A stretch of 64,000 bases of DNA from Rhodococcus ruber (GTDB taxonomy: Bacteria > Actinomycetota > Actinomycetes > Mycobacteriales > Mycobacteriaceae), in assembly GCF_027270735.1 (NCBI RefSeq), contig NZ_JAPWIJ010000008.1, positions 248,001 through 312,000 of the forward strand. The letters run 5' to 3'. Shown here one piece after another: positions 44,743-52,253 of this stretch. The notes beneath the pieces are model-generated. The model was not told the DNA's origin. It saw nothing but the letters and a program-made list of their open reading frames with translations, and did not search any database. Made by a program: the position numbers and the translations under genes. Numbering within the stretch: position 1 is the stretch's first letter; every line of letters starts with the position of its first letter.

Positions 44743-45890
44743 TGGTCCGTGTCCCCGGTCGCGAGGAAGTGGTGGCGGTTGCGCTCGGAATCCTCGGACT
44801 TGCGTTGTGCGGCAAGATTTTCGAGTATCTCCGCGCCGTCGACACTGCCGACCGCCGCCCCGGACGAATCGACAGCAACGCCGATGCCCGACGGCGACGA
44901 GATCGCCGAGTCGAGTGCCTGGCGCAGATCTCCGCCCTCGAGGAACAACGACCCGCCCGCCGCCGTGCTCTCGTCGATGCTTCGGCCGTCGCGCACCTTC
45001 TCGACGCCGGTTGCATCGATCCACCCGAACGGACGCCGCTGCGAGTCGACCACCAGGACCCATTGCCCCTGGTCGAGTCGAAGACTGCTCACCTCGTCCT
45101 GCATGGCCGTGTGGATGGGGTGCATCGTCACCGATTGGGCCGACCGGAAAGACAGGCCTCGGTAACCGCGGTCGCGACCGACGAAACCGGCCACGAACGG
45201 GGTGGCAGGTGCCGCGAGTACGGTCTCGGGCTTGTCGTACTGCTGCAGTCGGCCCTGCGGTCCGAAGACCGCGATGTGATCCCCGAGCCGGACGGCTTCG
45301 TCGATGTCGTGGGTGACGAAGACGATCGTCTTCTTCAGATCGGCCTGCAAACGCAGCATCTCGGTCTGCAGTTCCTCACGAACCACCGGGTCCACCGCGC
45401 TGAAGGGCTCGTCCATCAACAGGATCGGGGGGTCGGCGGCCAGTGCCCGGGCCACCCCTACCCGCTGTTGCTGTCCACCGGACAGCTGCGCCGGATAGCG
45501 CGAGGCGAACGCCGGGTCCAGGCCGACTCGCTCGAGGACGTCGAGTGCAGCCTTGCGCGCTGCGCGACGAGATTCGCCGTTGAGCACGGGCACGGTGGCG
45601 ACGTTGTCGACGACGGTGCGATGCGGAAGCAACCCTGCACTCTGGATGACGTAGCCGATGCCTCGGCGCAGTTTCACGGCATCGGTGTCGGCAATGTTGC
45701 GACCGTCCACTGTGATCACGCCGGAGGTGGGTGTGATCATGCGGTTGATCATCCGCATCGAGGTGGTTTTGCCGCAGCCGGACGGCCCCACGAACACGGT
45801 GAACGAGTGTGGCTCGATCACCAGGTCCAAGGAGTCGACTGCCGTGGTGCCGTCCGGATACGTCTTGTTGACCTGCTCGAAAGTGATCAT
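44739..45890 (-). CDS. Osmoprotectant ABC ATPase with CBS-like tail, OpuCA-like
   Basis: The 383-residue ATPase has Walker A GPSGCGKTTSMRMINRM, signature LSGGQQQRVGVARAL, Walker B ILLMDEPFSAVDP and His switch VTHDIDEAVRLGD. Its C-terminal 120 residues form a CBS-type regulatory region (LDQGQWVLVVDSQRRPFGWI; SSPSGIGVAVDSSGAAVG), which senses ionic strength in OpuA-type importers. ATG 45890 overlaps the binding-protein stop by one base. Confidence 0.93.
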   Translation of the reverse strand: MITFEQVNKTYPDGTTAVDSLDLVIEPHSFTVFVGPSGCGKTTSMRMINRMITPTSGVITVDGRNIADTDAVKLRRGIGYVIQSAGLLPHRTVVDNVATVPVLNGESRRAARKAALDVLERVGLDPAFASRYPAQLSGGQQQRVGVARALAADPPILLMDEPFSAVDPVVREELQTEMLRLQADLKKTIVFVTHDIDEAVRLGDHIAVFGPQGRLQQYDKPETVLAAPATPFVAGFVGRDRGYRGLSFRSAQSVTMHPIHTAMQDEVSSLRLDQGQWVLVVDSQRRPFGWIDATGVEKVRDGRSIDESTAAGGSLFLEGGDLRQALDSAISSPSGIGVAVDSSGAAVGSVDGAEILENLAAQRKSEDSERNRHHFLATGDTDQ

Positions 45891-46864
45891 CAGCTGACCG
45901 GCTGGTCCAGGCCCTTGTCCTTGACCCACGCCGCTGCCGCTGCCGCAGGCTCGACCTTCTCGTCACCGGACACCGAGGTGTTCAGCGCGATCAGCTCTTC
46001 GGTGGTGATCTGAGCCGACACGGCGTCGAGAACCTGGGTGAGCTTGTCGGACTGCTTGGCCGTACGCAGCACCGGGATGATGTTCTGGGCGGCGAAGTTG
46101 TTCTCCGGGTCCTCGAGCACCACCAGATCGTTCTGCGCGATCGCAGGCGAGGTCGTGAAGATATCCGCGGCGACGACCTGGCCGGAGACCAGAGCCTCGA
46201 CGGTGGCAGGTCCGCCGCCGTCCGAGATCGGGATGTAGTTGCCGGCCGAGATGTCGAGGCCGTACTTGTCGCGGAGACCCGGCAGACCGCCGACTCGTTC
46301 CTGGAATTCGGGAGTGCCGGCGAAGGTCACGTCCGAGGAGAACGGCGCGAGGTCCCCGACGGTCGTGAGGTTGCGCTCGGTGGCGGTCTGCCGGGTGACG
46401 ACGACGGCGTCCTTGTCCTCGCCGGGGGCCTGGGCCGTGACGGTGAGGTCGTCGCCCAGTGCGGCGGGCAGGGCTGCCAGCACGTCGTCGGAGGACGTGG
46501 CGGTTGCGGACTCGTCCAAGTACTGCAGCAGGTTGCCGGTGTAGTCGGGAATCATGTCGATAGACCCGTCACGCACTGCGGGGATGTATGCCTCGCGGCT
46601 GCCGATGTTGAGCTTGGTGCTCACGTCGAAACCGTTGGCACGCAGCGCCTCGGCGTAGATGTTCGCCACGGTCTCGGACTCGGGGAAGTTCGCGGACCCG
46701 ATGATGATGGAGTTCGTGTCGGTGTTGGTCTCGCCTCCACCGCTGGACAGCGGATCCGAATTTCCGCCGCAGGCGGTCAGGGCGGTGACCGAGAGAGCGA
46801 GTGCGGCAACAGCTGCCACTGCCCTCGGAGCGGAGAACGCACGCGTGATTCGGGAGGTGGTCAT
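45890..46864 (-). CDS. Osmoprotectant-binding lipoprotein, OpuCC-like
   Basis: The 324-residue binding protein has a lipobox (LTAC, Cys32) and an OpuAC-type domain: SIIIGSANFPESETVANIYAEAL, GSREAYIPAVRDGSIDMIPDYTGNLLQYL and DNNLVVL-like QNDLVVLEDPENNFAAQNIIP. It captures glycine betaine, choline or carnitine for the ABC system. It is the first gene of the operon. The promoter region is shared with the divergent orphan binding protein. Confidence 0.93.
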   Translation of the reverse strand: MTTSRITRAFSAPRAVAAVAALALSVTALTACGGNSDPLSSGGGETNTDTNSIIIGSANFPESETVANIYAEALRANGFDVSTKLNIGSREAYIPAVRDGSIDMIPDYTGNLLQYLDESATATSSDDVLAALPAALGDDLTVTAQAPGEDKDAVVVTRQTATERNLTTVGDLAPFSSDVTFAGTPEFQERVGGLPGLRDKYGLDISAGNYIPISDGGGPATVEALVSGQVVAADIFTTSPAIAQNDLVVLEDPENNFAAQNIIPVLRTAKQSDKLTQVLDAVSAQITTEELIALNTSVSGDEKVEPAAAAAAWVKDKGLDQPVS

Positions 46865-46959
46865 GGTGTCCTTCCATCGGTTCGGGCACAGTCCTACCCA
46901 TTTCCGCCGATCGGCCCCTGGGGGGCATCGGAAGAACCAGGACTCGGGCTGCTCGGGAT

Positions 46960-47001
46960 GGTAGTCGAAATCAGGGTGGCCATAAGGTTGGTTCGACTAC
47001 C
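46960..47001. promoter_or_regulatory. Perfect 10-base inverted repeat in the OpuC divergent gap
   Basis: GGTAGTCGAA (46960-46969) and TTCGACTACC (46992-47001) are separated by 22 bases. The pair lies between the two divergent binding-lipoprotein genes and may bind a shared regulator at two half-sites. Confidence 0.5.
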
Positions 47002-47071
47002 GTCTCGTTCGCACTAGTGCCCCGCGGCCGGGATCGGTAAACCACACGGGCAGTGAACAGGAGAAAATACG

Positions 47072-47959
47072 GTGCGTTCGTCGGTTCTGGCCACGGCTGT
47101 GGTGGTGTCGATCGCAGGACTCCTCGGCGGCTGCAGTACCGCCGAGTCGACCGCGGCTGCTGATGGGCCCGTCGTCGTCGGATCGGGCAGCTCGGACATC
47201 TCCGAGCTGCTCGCGCAGATCTACGCCGGTGGGTTGCGCTCGACGGGGGTGGACGTCGAAACGAAGGACGGCCTCGGTGATCGGGCCGACTACCTCGCGG
47301 CTCTCGATCGCGGCGAGGTATCGATGGTTCCCGAACTGACCGGCGACCTGTTGCGCACCTTCGACACGCTCGCCTTTGCAACCGAGGCCGAGGACGTGTT
47401 CACCGAGCTGAACCGCTCGCTGCCCGCCGGATTGTCGGTGGGGGACTACGCGACGGCCGAGGATCGATTGGCGATTGCAGTTGCTCCCGACTCGGCGTCG
47501 GACGACGGAGAGACGGTGACGGACTTTCTCCGTCGGGGCGAGAACACCGTGGGCCTTGTCGACGGCCAGGTCGATCCGATGGACGTGGTCTCGGTGACCA
47601 GGAGCAGTCCCACATTCACAGGGGCGTCGTTCACCGATTTCACTCCGTATTTCGACGGGCAAGCTGCCGTCGACGGGTTGAACGCGGGAGAGGTGGGCGC
47701 TCTCGCCATTCGCACCGCGTCGTTCGGCCCGCTCGCGAAAGATCTGACAACACTGCCCGACGACGACCACGTCTATCCGGCGCAGAACGTCGTTCCGCTC
47801 TACCGCAACGGAGTGCTCAGCGAAAGTGCTGTGAGGTCGTTCTCGGTGGTGGCGGGGGAGCTGACGACCGCGGACCTCGCCGACATGATCGGCGAGGTCC
47901 GCAGTGGTGTTGCGTCAGGCGATGTCGCTGGCCGCTGGCTCGGTGAGCACAACCTGTGA
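47072..47959 (+). CDS. Orphan OpuC-type binding lipoprotein
   Basis: A 295-residue lipoprotein (lipobox LGGC, Cys21) with an OpuAC-like fold weakly similar to its divergent neighbour: VVVGSGSSDISELLAQIYAGGL, RADYLAALDRGEVSMVPELTGDLL and DDDHVYPAQNVVPLYR. GTG 47072 is the start. No permease or ATPase is linked on this strand, so it may use the adjacent OpuC transporter with another ligand, or sense. Its 3' end overlaps the convergent esterase gene by 45 bases. Confidence 0.82.
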   Translation: MRSSVLATAVVVSIAGLLGGCSTAESTAAADGPVVVGSGSSDISELLAQIYAGGLRSTGVDVETKDGLGDRADYLAALDRGEVSMVPELTGDLLRTFDTLAFATEAEDVFTELNRSLPAGLSVGDYATAEDRLAIAVAPDSASDDGETVTDFLRRGENTVGLVDGQVDPMDVVSVTRSSPTFTGASFTDFTPYFDGQAAVDGLNAGEVGALAIRTASFGPLAKDLTTLPDDDHVYPAQNVVPLYRNGVLSESAVRSFSVVAGELTTADLADMIGEVRSGVASGDVAGRWLGEHNL

Positions 47960-48868
47960 GGCATCGTTCGTCGACGCCCTGACCTTGCGGCCCAGATACG
48001 CGCCCATGTGCTGGACGGCCTCGGCCGCTTCACGCAGGATCGACGCCTGCAGATGAGCTACGTGCCAGAGCTTCTTGTACTCGACGTGTTCGAGCTCTGC
48101 GCCGGACAGGCGCAGCTTGTCCGCGAACGCGGTGATCTGTGCGTACAGGACCTCGTCGGTGCCGACGTGCATGACGATCGGTGGCAGGCCGTCCAGGTTT
48201 CCCAGAAGTGGCGCGAAACCCTGATCCAGCGGATCGCCCGCGCCCAGGTACGCGTCGGCCGAGCTGTACGACCAGCCGGTGTTGACCACGAGATCGCGCT
48301 CCTTCGGAGCGTCGCGCGCACCGGGATCGACCCACGGCGAGATCAGTCCGAGGGCGGCCGGGCTCGTTCCGTCGTCCACCAGACGGCGGGCAGTAGCCAC
48401 TGTCAGACCGCCGCCGGCCGAATCGCCTGCGATGGCGATGCGATCGGCAGTGAATCCGTGTGAGCGGACCAGTTCACGGAACGCGGCCACTGCGTCGTCG
48501 AGTGCGGCGGGGTATGGGTTTTCCGGGGCCAACCGGTAATCGAGCACGTAGACGGCACTCGCCGATTCCCGGGCCAGGTGCGCGGCCAAGGAGCGGTGCG
48601 TGTTGATCGATCCGATCGTGTACGCGCCGCCGTGGAGATACAGAATCGCGGTGTCGCGTTCGGTCGCACCGACGGTGACACGCTCGGCTTTGCGGCCCGC
48701 GAGTGTCATCTTCTGCGAGACCGTTCCGTGCGGCAGCGTCTGCGCCGGAGCCGCAGCCTCGAGGAGGGCCCGCTGCGCCCGGAAAGACAGGCGCGGATTC
48801 AGTGCGAGGCGATAGAAGGGCTTCAGCGCTGCCGCGACGATCGGCAGGGGAACGTAGAAGGCTTTCAT
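47915..48868 (-). CDS. HSL-family alpha/beta-hydrolase (esterase/lipase)
   Basis: The 317-residue esterase has the hormone-sensitive-lipase oxyanion motif YLHGGAYTIGS, nucleophile GDSAGGG, Asp in HVGTDEVLY and His in LWHVAHLQ. It is the last gene after BVMO and SDR, in the same direction. The three could oxidise an alcohol to a ketone, insert oxygen and hydrolyse the ester. It also resembles LipR of the mycobacterial mymA locus. Confidence 0.9.
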   Translation of the reverse strand: MKAFYVPLPIVAAALKPFYRLALNPRLSFRAQRALLEAAAPAQTLPHGTVSQKMTLAGRKAERVTVGATERDTAILYLHGGAYTIGSINTHRSLAAHLARESASAVYVLDYRLAPENPYPAALDDAVAAFRELVRSHGFTADRIAIAGDSAGGGLTVATARRLVDDGTSPAALGLISPWVDPGARDAPKERDLVVNTGWSYSSADAYLGAGDPLDQGFAPLLGNLDGLPPIVMHVGTDEVLYAQITAFADKLRLSGAELEHVEYKKLWHVAHLQASILREAAEAVQHMGAYLGRKVRASTNDASQVVLTEPAASDIA

Positions 48869-48880
48869 GACGCGACCCGT

Positions 48881-49714
48881 CTACTTCTTCGTGCGTGGCA
48901 TCGCACGCTTGGACACCATGGCGACCAAGCCCTGGTACCGCGAACCGGTGATGCGCTGCAGTAGATCGAGGGCGATGGCGTCGGAACCGATGAGTACTCG
49001 GCCCTTGCCCTTCTCGACGCCCTTGAGGATGGTCTTGGCCGCGTCGATCGGGGTGGTCTTGGCAAGCTTTGCGTCGAAGAATTTCGCCACGTCGGCCTGG
49101 TCGAAGTTCTCGGCGACGGTGGCATTTCGGGCGATGGCGGTCTTGATGCCACCAGGGTGAACCACCGTCACCTTCACCGGTGCCTTCGAGATCAGCATCT
49201 CCATGCGCAGCGACTCGCTGAACCCGCGAACGGCGAACTTCGCTGCGTTGTACGCGGACTGCGACGGCATGGCCAGCAAGCCGAAGAGGCTCGAGATGTT
49301 GATGATGTGGCCGTCGCCGGAGGCCTGGATGTGCGGCAGAAAAGCCTTGGTGCCGTTGACAACTCCCCAGAAGTCGACGTCGACGATGCGCTCGATGTCC
49401 TTGAACGAGGACTTGTCGACGTCACCGTGGTACGCGATGCCTGCATTGTTGTAGATCTGGTTGACCTTGCCGAAGTGCGCGGCGACGGCCTCGGCGTAGT
49501 CCAGTACGGTCTCGCGCTGGGAAACATCCAGAAAATCCGATTTGACCTCGGCTCCGAGGGCCTCGACCCGTCGGACGGTCTCGTCGAGCCCGGCGGTGTC
49601 GACGTCGGACAGGGCCAGTTTCGCTCCGCGCCCGGCCAGCTCGAGGGCCAGTGCGCGGCCGATTCCCGAGCCTGCGCCCGTGACGACGGCTACCTTGCCA
49701 GTGAATGTGCTCAT
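48881..49714 (-). CDS. Short-chain dehydrogenase/reductase (SadH-like)
   Basis: A 277-residue classical SDR: VVTGAGSGIGRALALEL, LDVSQRE, YNNAGIAY, catalytic ISSLFGLLAMPSQSAYNAAKFAV (Ser, Tyr, Lys present) and VHPGGIKTAIA. Asp at the end of beta-2 (LSDVD) suggests NAD preference. Its ATG overlaps the BVMO stop, and the esterase follows after 12 bases. Confidence 0.92.
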   Translation of the reverse strand: MSTFTGKVAVVTGAGSGIGRALALELAGRGAKLALSDVDTAGLDETVRRVEALGAEVKSDFLDVSQRETVLDYAEAVAAHFGKVNQIYNNAGIAYHGDVDKSSFKDIERIVDVDFWGVVNGTKAFLPHIQASGDGHIINISSLFGLLAMPSQSAYNAAKFAVRGFSESLRMEMLISKAPVKVTVVHPGGIKTAIARNATVAENFDQADVAKFFDAKLAKTTPIDAAKTILKGVEKGKGRVLIGSDAIALDLLQRITGSRYQGLVAMVSKRAMPRTKK

Positions 49715-51282
49715 CGAGCGGCCACCTTGTCTGTGTTGTTGCCGGTGCCGGTGTCGGCCGACGATCCGGAGGAGAGGTCTGCGCTGGCGACGCTACGGTA
49801 CGCATCCAGATCGAACTGCTTGGTGATTCTGCGGAACTCGAAGGTGAAGCCAGGCCACAGGGTCGTGTTGTTACCGTGCTTGTCGAGGTACCAGCTGGCA
49901 CACCCACCGTTCATCCACACACTCTTGGACAGCTGGTCCTGCAGGGTCACGTTGTACTCGTCCTGCACGTCCTTGCGCACTTCGATCGTGCCGATGTCGT
50001 GCTTGTCGATGGTGTTCAGCGCGTCGACCAAGTAGTTGATCTGCGATTCGATCATGAAGACCATCGAGGTGTGGCCCAGACCGGTGTTCGGTCCCACCAG
50101 GAAGAACATGTTGGGGAAGTTCGCCACCGCTGCGCCCTTGTAACCCTGCTGGCCACCGTCGTCGAAGGTTTCGGCCAGCGTGCGACCGTCCTTGCCGGTG
50201 ATGCCCTGGTATGCGGGGGAGTCGGTGACGTGGAAGCCGGTGGCGACAACGAGCGCGTCGATCGGCCGCTCGGTGCCGTCCTTGGTCACGATGGATCCCT
50301 TGCGGACCTCCGCGATGCCATCGGTCACGAGATCGACGTTGTTCTGGGCGAGAGCCGGGTAGTACGCGTTCGAGATCAGCATGCGCTTGCAGCCGATGCG
50401 GAAGTTCGGCGTCACCTTGGCGCGCAACGCCTTGTCCTTGATCTGGGTACGCAGGTGGTTCTCCGATGCCCACTGCAGGGGCTTCATGAAGGCCGGAGCC
50501 TTGGCCAGTCCGACGACCTGGGTCTCACGCATCGCGTAGATGCCGGCGCGAGACAGACGCTGGAATCCGGGAACGTGCTTGAAGGCGAAGCGCTCGAGCT
50601 TGGTGTACGGGCGATCGGCGCGCGGGAGGATCCAGGGCGCGGTGCGCTGGTACACGTCGAGGTGCTTCACCTGGCCCGCGATGGCGGGCACGATCTGGAT
50701 TGCCGACGCGCCGGTGCCGATGACGGCGACGCGCTTGCCGGCAAGGGAGACGTCGTGGTTCCACTGGGCGGAGTGGAAGACGTCGCCCTCGAAGTCGTGA
50801 ATGCCCTTGATGTCGGGCAGATTCGGCTCACAGAGTGCGCCGACGGCCGAGACGACGATCTTCGCGGTGTAGTTGCCCGAGGTGGTCTCGACATCCCAGC
50901 GGTTGGACTCGGCGTTCCAGCGAGCCGAGGTCACATCCGTGCCGAACACGTGCTTGTCCATGACTCCGTACTTGCGCGCCACCCCGGCGATGTACTTCTG
51001 GATCTCGGGCTGCGTGGAGAACGACCGGGTCCAATCGGGGTTCAGGGCGAACGAGTACGAGTACAGGTGCGACGGCACGTCGCAGGCGGCACCGGGGTAG
51101 GTGTTGTCGCGCCAGGTGCCGCCGACGTCGTGGCCGCGTTCGATGACGACGAAGTCCTTCTTGCCTGCCTTCGTCAGCTTGATCGCGGCACCGAGGCCGG
51201 CGAATCCGCTGCCGATGATCAGCGTATCGACGTGACGCGGCGACGTTGCACGGTCCGAAGTATCTGTTACGGGAAGACTCAT
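49711..51282 (-). CDS. FAD-dependent Baeyer-Villiger-type monooxygenase
   Basis: The 523-residue flavoprotein has FAD Rossmann turn IIGSGFAGLGAAI, GGTWRDNTYPGAACDVPSHLYSYSF, the BVMO fingerprint FEGDVFHSAQWNHD, NADPH turn VIGTGASAIQIVPAI and VVATGFHV. Such enzymes insert oxygen next to a ketone using NADPH and O2. The cluster with SDR, esterase and a divergent TetR resembles both mymA/ethA loci and ketone-degradation cassettes. ATG 51282 is the start. Confidence 0.93.
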   Translation of the reverse strand: MSLPVTDTSDRATSPRHVDTLIIGSGFAGLGAAIKLTKAGKKDFVVIERGHDVGGTWRDNTYPGAACDVPSHLYSYSFALNPDWTRSFSTQPEIQKYIAGVARKYGVMDKHVFGTDVTSARWNAESNRWDVETTSGNYTAKIVVSAVGALCEPNLPDIKGIHDFEGDVFHSAQWNHDVSLAGKRVAVIGTGASAIQIVPAIAGQVKHLDVYQRTAPWILPRADRPYTKLERFAFKHVPGFQRLSRAGIYAMRETQVVGLAKAPAFMKPLQWASENHLRTQIKDKALRAKVTPNFRIGCKRMLISNAYYPALAQNNVDLVTDGIAEVRKGSIVTKDGTERPIDALVVATGFHVTDSPAYQGITGKDGRTLAETFDDGGQQGYKGAAVANFPNMFFLVGPNTGLGHTSMVFMIESQINYLVDALNTIDKHDIGTIEVRKDVQDEYNVTLQDQLSKSVWMNGGCASWYLDKHGNNTTLWPGFTFEFRRITKQFDLDAYRSVASADLSSGSSADTGTGNNTDKVAAR

Positions 51283-51312
51283 GTAGGGGAGCGTAGAAGC
51301 TTATTGAGTGTG

Positions 51313-51330
51313 AGTCAATAGTTATTGACT
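51313..51330. promoter_or_regulatory. Perfect dyad operator between BVMO and TetR genes
   Basis: AGTCAATA-GT-TATTGACT, with a second TATTGA half-site 11 bases upstream at 51302-51307. It lies 31 bases from the BVMO start and 22 from the TetR start, the expected place for TetR binding. Confidence 0.65.
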
Positions 51331-51351
51331 AATATTCAGTAGGGTGGTTGC

Positions 51352-51996
51352 ATGGCGTTCGTGAACAGCCCCGGTGCGACGACGAAGCGGACCAGACTCA
51401 GTCCCGAGCAACGCCGAGCTCAGCTGATCGAGCTGGGCACCGAGATGCTCGCCGACCGGCCACTCGAGCAGATCTCCGTCGAGGACATCGCAGACCAAGC
51501 AGGTGTCTCCCGTGGCCTACTGTTCCACTATTTTTCGTCCAAGCAGGAGTTTCACCTCGAAATAGTTCGCGAGGCCTCGCGGTCGATGATCGAACGCACC
51601 GCCCCCGACCCCGAACTCGAACCCTTCGAGATTCTCCGCGACTCCATCGCCAACTACGTCGACTACGTCACCGAGAAGCGCGACACCTTCATCTCCCTGC
51701 TTCGCGGCACCGCGAGCGGAGACCCCCTGATGCGCGAGGTGTTCGAGCAGACCCGCACCACCATGGCCGAGCGCACCCTCGTTCAACTGGCCGGCCTCGA
51801 CATGGAAGTGACCCCCACCATCGACCTCGCCGTCCGTGGCTGGATCGCCTTCGTGGAGGAAGCGACCATCACTTGGCTCCGGGATCCGCACATCACTCGC
51901 GACGAGTTGATCGACCTGAACGTCAACGCCCTGCCTGCCGTCGCCCTGGCACCGGGAATGATCTCCGCACTCCTGGGAGCCGACGCCGACGCCTGA
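51352..51996 (+). CDS. TetR-family regulator of the BVMO cassette
   Basis: A 214-residue TetR protein: RAQLIELGTEMLADRPLEQ, SVEDIADQAGVSRGLLFHYFSSKQEF (helix-turn-helix, about residues 22-65) and a helical effector domain. It is divergent from the BVMO gene over a perfect dyad, strongly suggesting it represses that operon and itself. The inducer is probably a ketone or fatty substrate of the cassette (inference). Confidence 0.92.
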   Translation: MAFVNSPGATTKRTRLSPEQRRAQLIELGTEMLADRPLEQISVEDIADQAGVSRGLLFHYFSSKQEFHLEIVREASRSMIERTAPDPELEPFEILRDSIANYVDYVTEKRDTFISLLRGTASGDPLMREVFEQTRTTMAERTLVQLAGLDMEVTPTIDLAVRGWIAFVEEATITWLRDPHITRDELIDLNVNALPAVALAPGMISALLGADADA

Positions 51997-52053
51997 GCCC
52001 CTTAGTGCGACGCCCGAGTTGCGCGTCCTCTCCGGTTGGGATCGCCCCGGTTG

Positions 52054-52102
52054 GGATCAATGTCCCTTTGTTGCAGTCTGACCGACTGAATCCCGCATTC
52101 AT
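52054..52102 (+). repeat. Dispersed 49-base element, copy B
   Basis: Reads GGATCAATGTCCCT, then TGTTGCAGTCTGACCGACTG, then AATCCCGCATTCAT. It matches copies A (20974-21022, reverse) and C. Confidence 0.85.
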
Positions 52103-52130
52103 CCGAAGTGCCGTCACGGCTACAGCCGAA

Positions 52131-52178
52131 TGAATGCGGCTCTGTTGCAATCTGAGCGACTGAATCTCACATTGATCC
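52131..52178 (+). repeat. Dispersed 49-base element, copy C
   Basis: Begins TGAATGCGGCTC, then TGTTGCAATCTGAGCGACTG, then AATCTCACATTGATCC. Its outer ends are swapped relative to B: ATGAATGCGG here is inverted to the CCGCATTCAT end of B. Confidence 0.85.
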
Positions 52179-52204
52179 CAACCCAGGGCGCACAGAAACG
52201 ACGA

Positions 52205-52238
52205 AAGCGGCCCACCCCCCGAAGGGAGTGGGCCGCTT
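52205..52238 (-). terminator. Terminator downstream of kgd
   Basis: Arms AAGCGGCCCAC and GTGGGCCGCTT are perfect 11-base complements around a 12-base loop, 16 bases after the kgd stop on the minus strand. Confidence 0.75.
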
Positions 52239-52253
52239 GTCGCTGTCGGAGAT

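Larger units (their letters stand above)
51997..52253. other. TetR/kgd convergent intergenic region
   Basis: The 257 bases hold two copies of the dispersed 49-base element and the kgd terminator. No ORF is supported. Confidence 0.7.
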
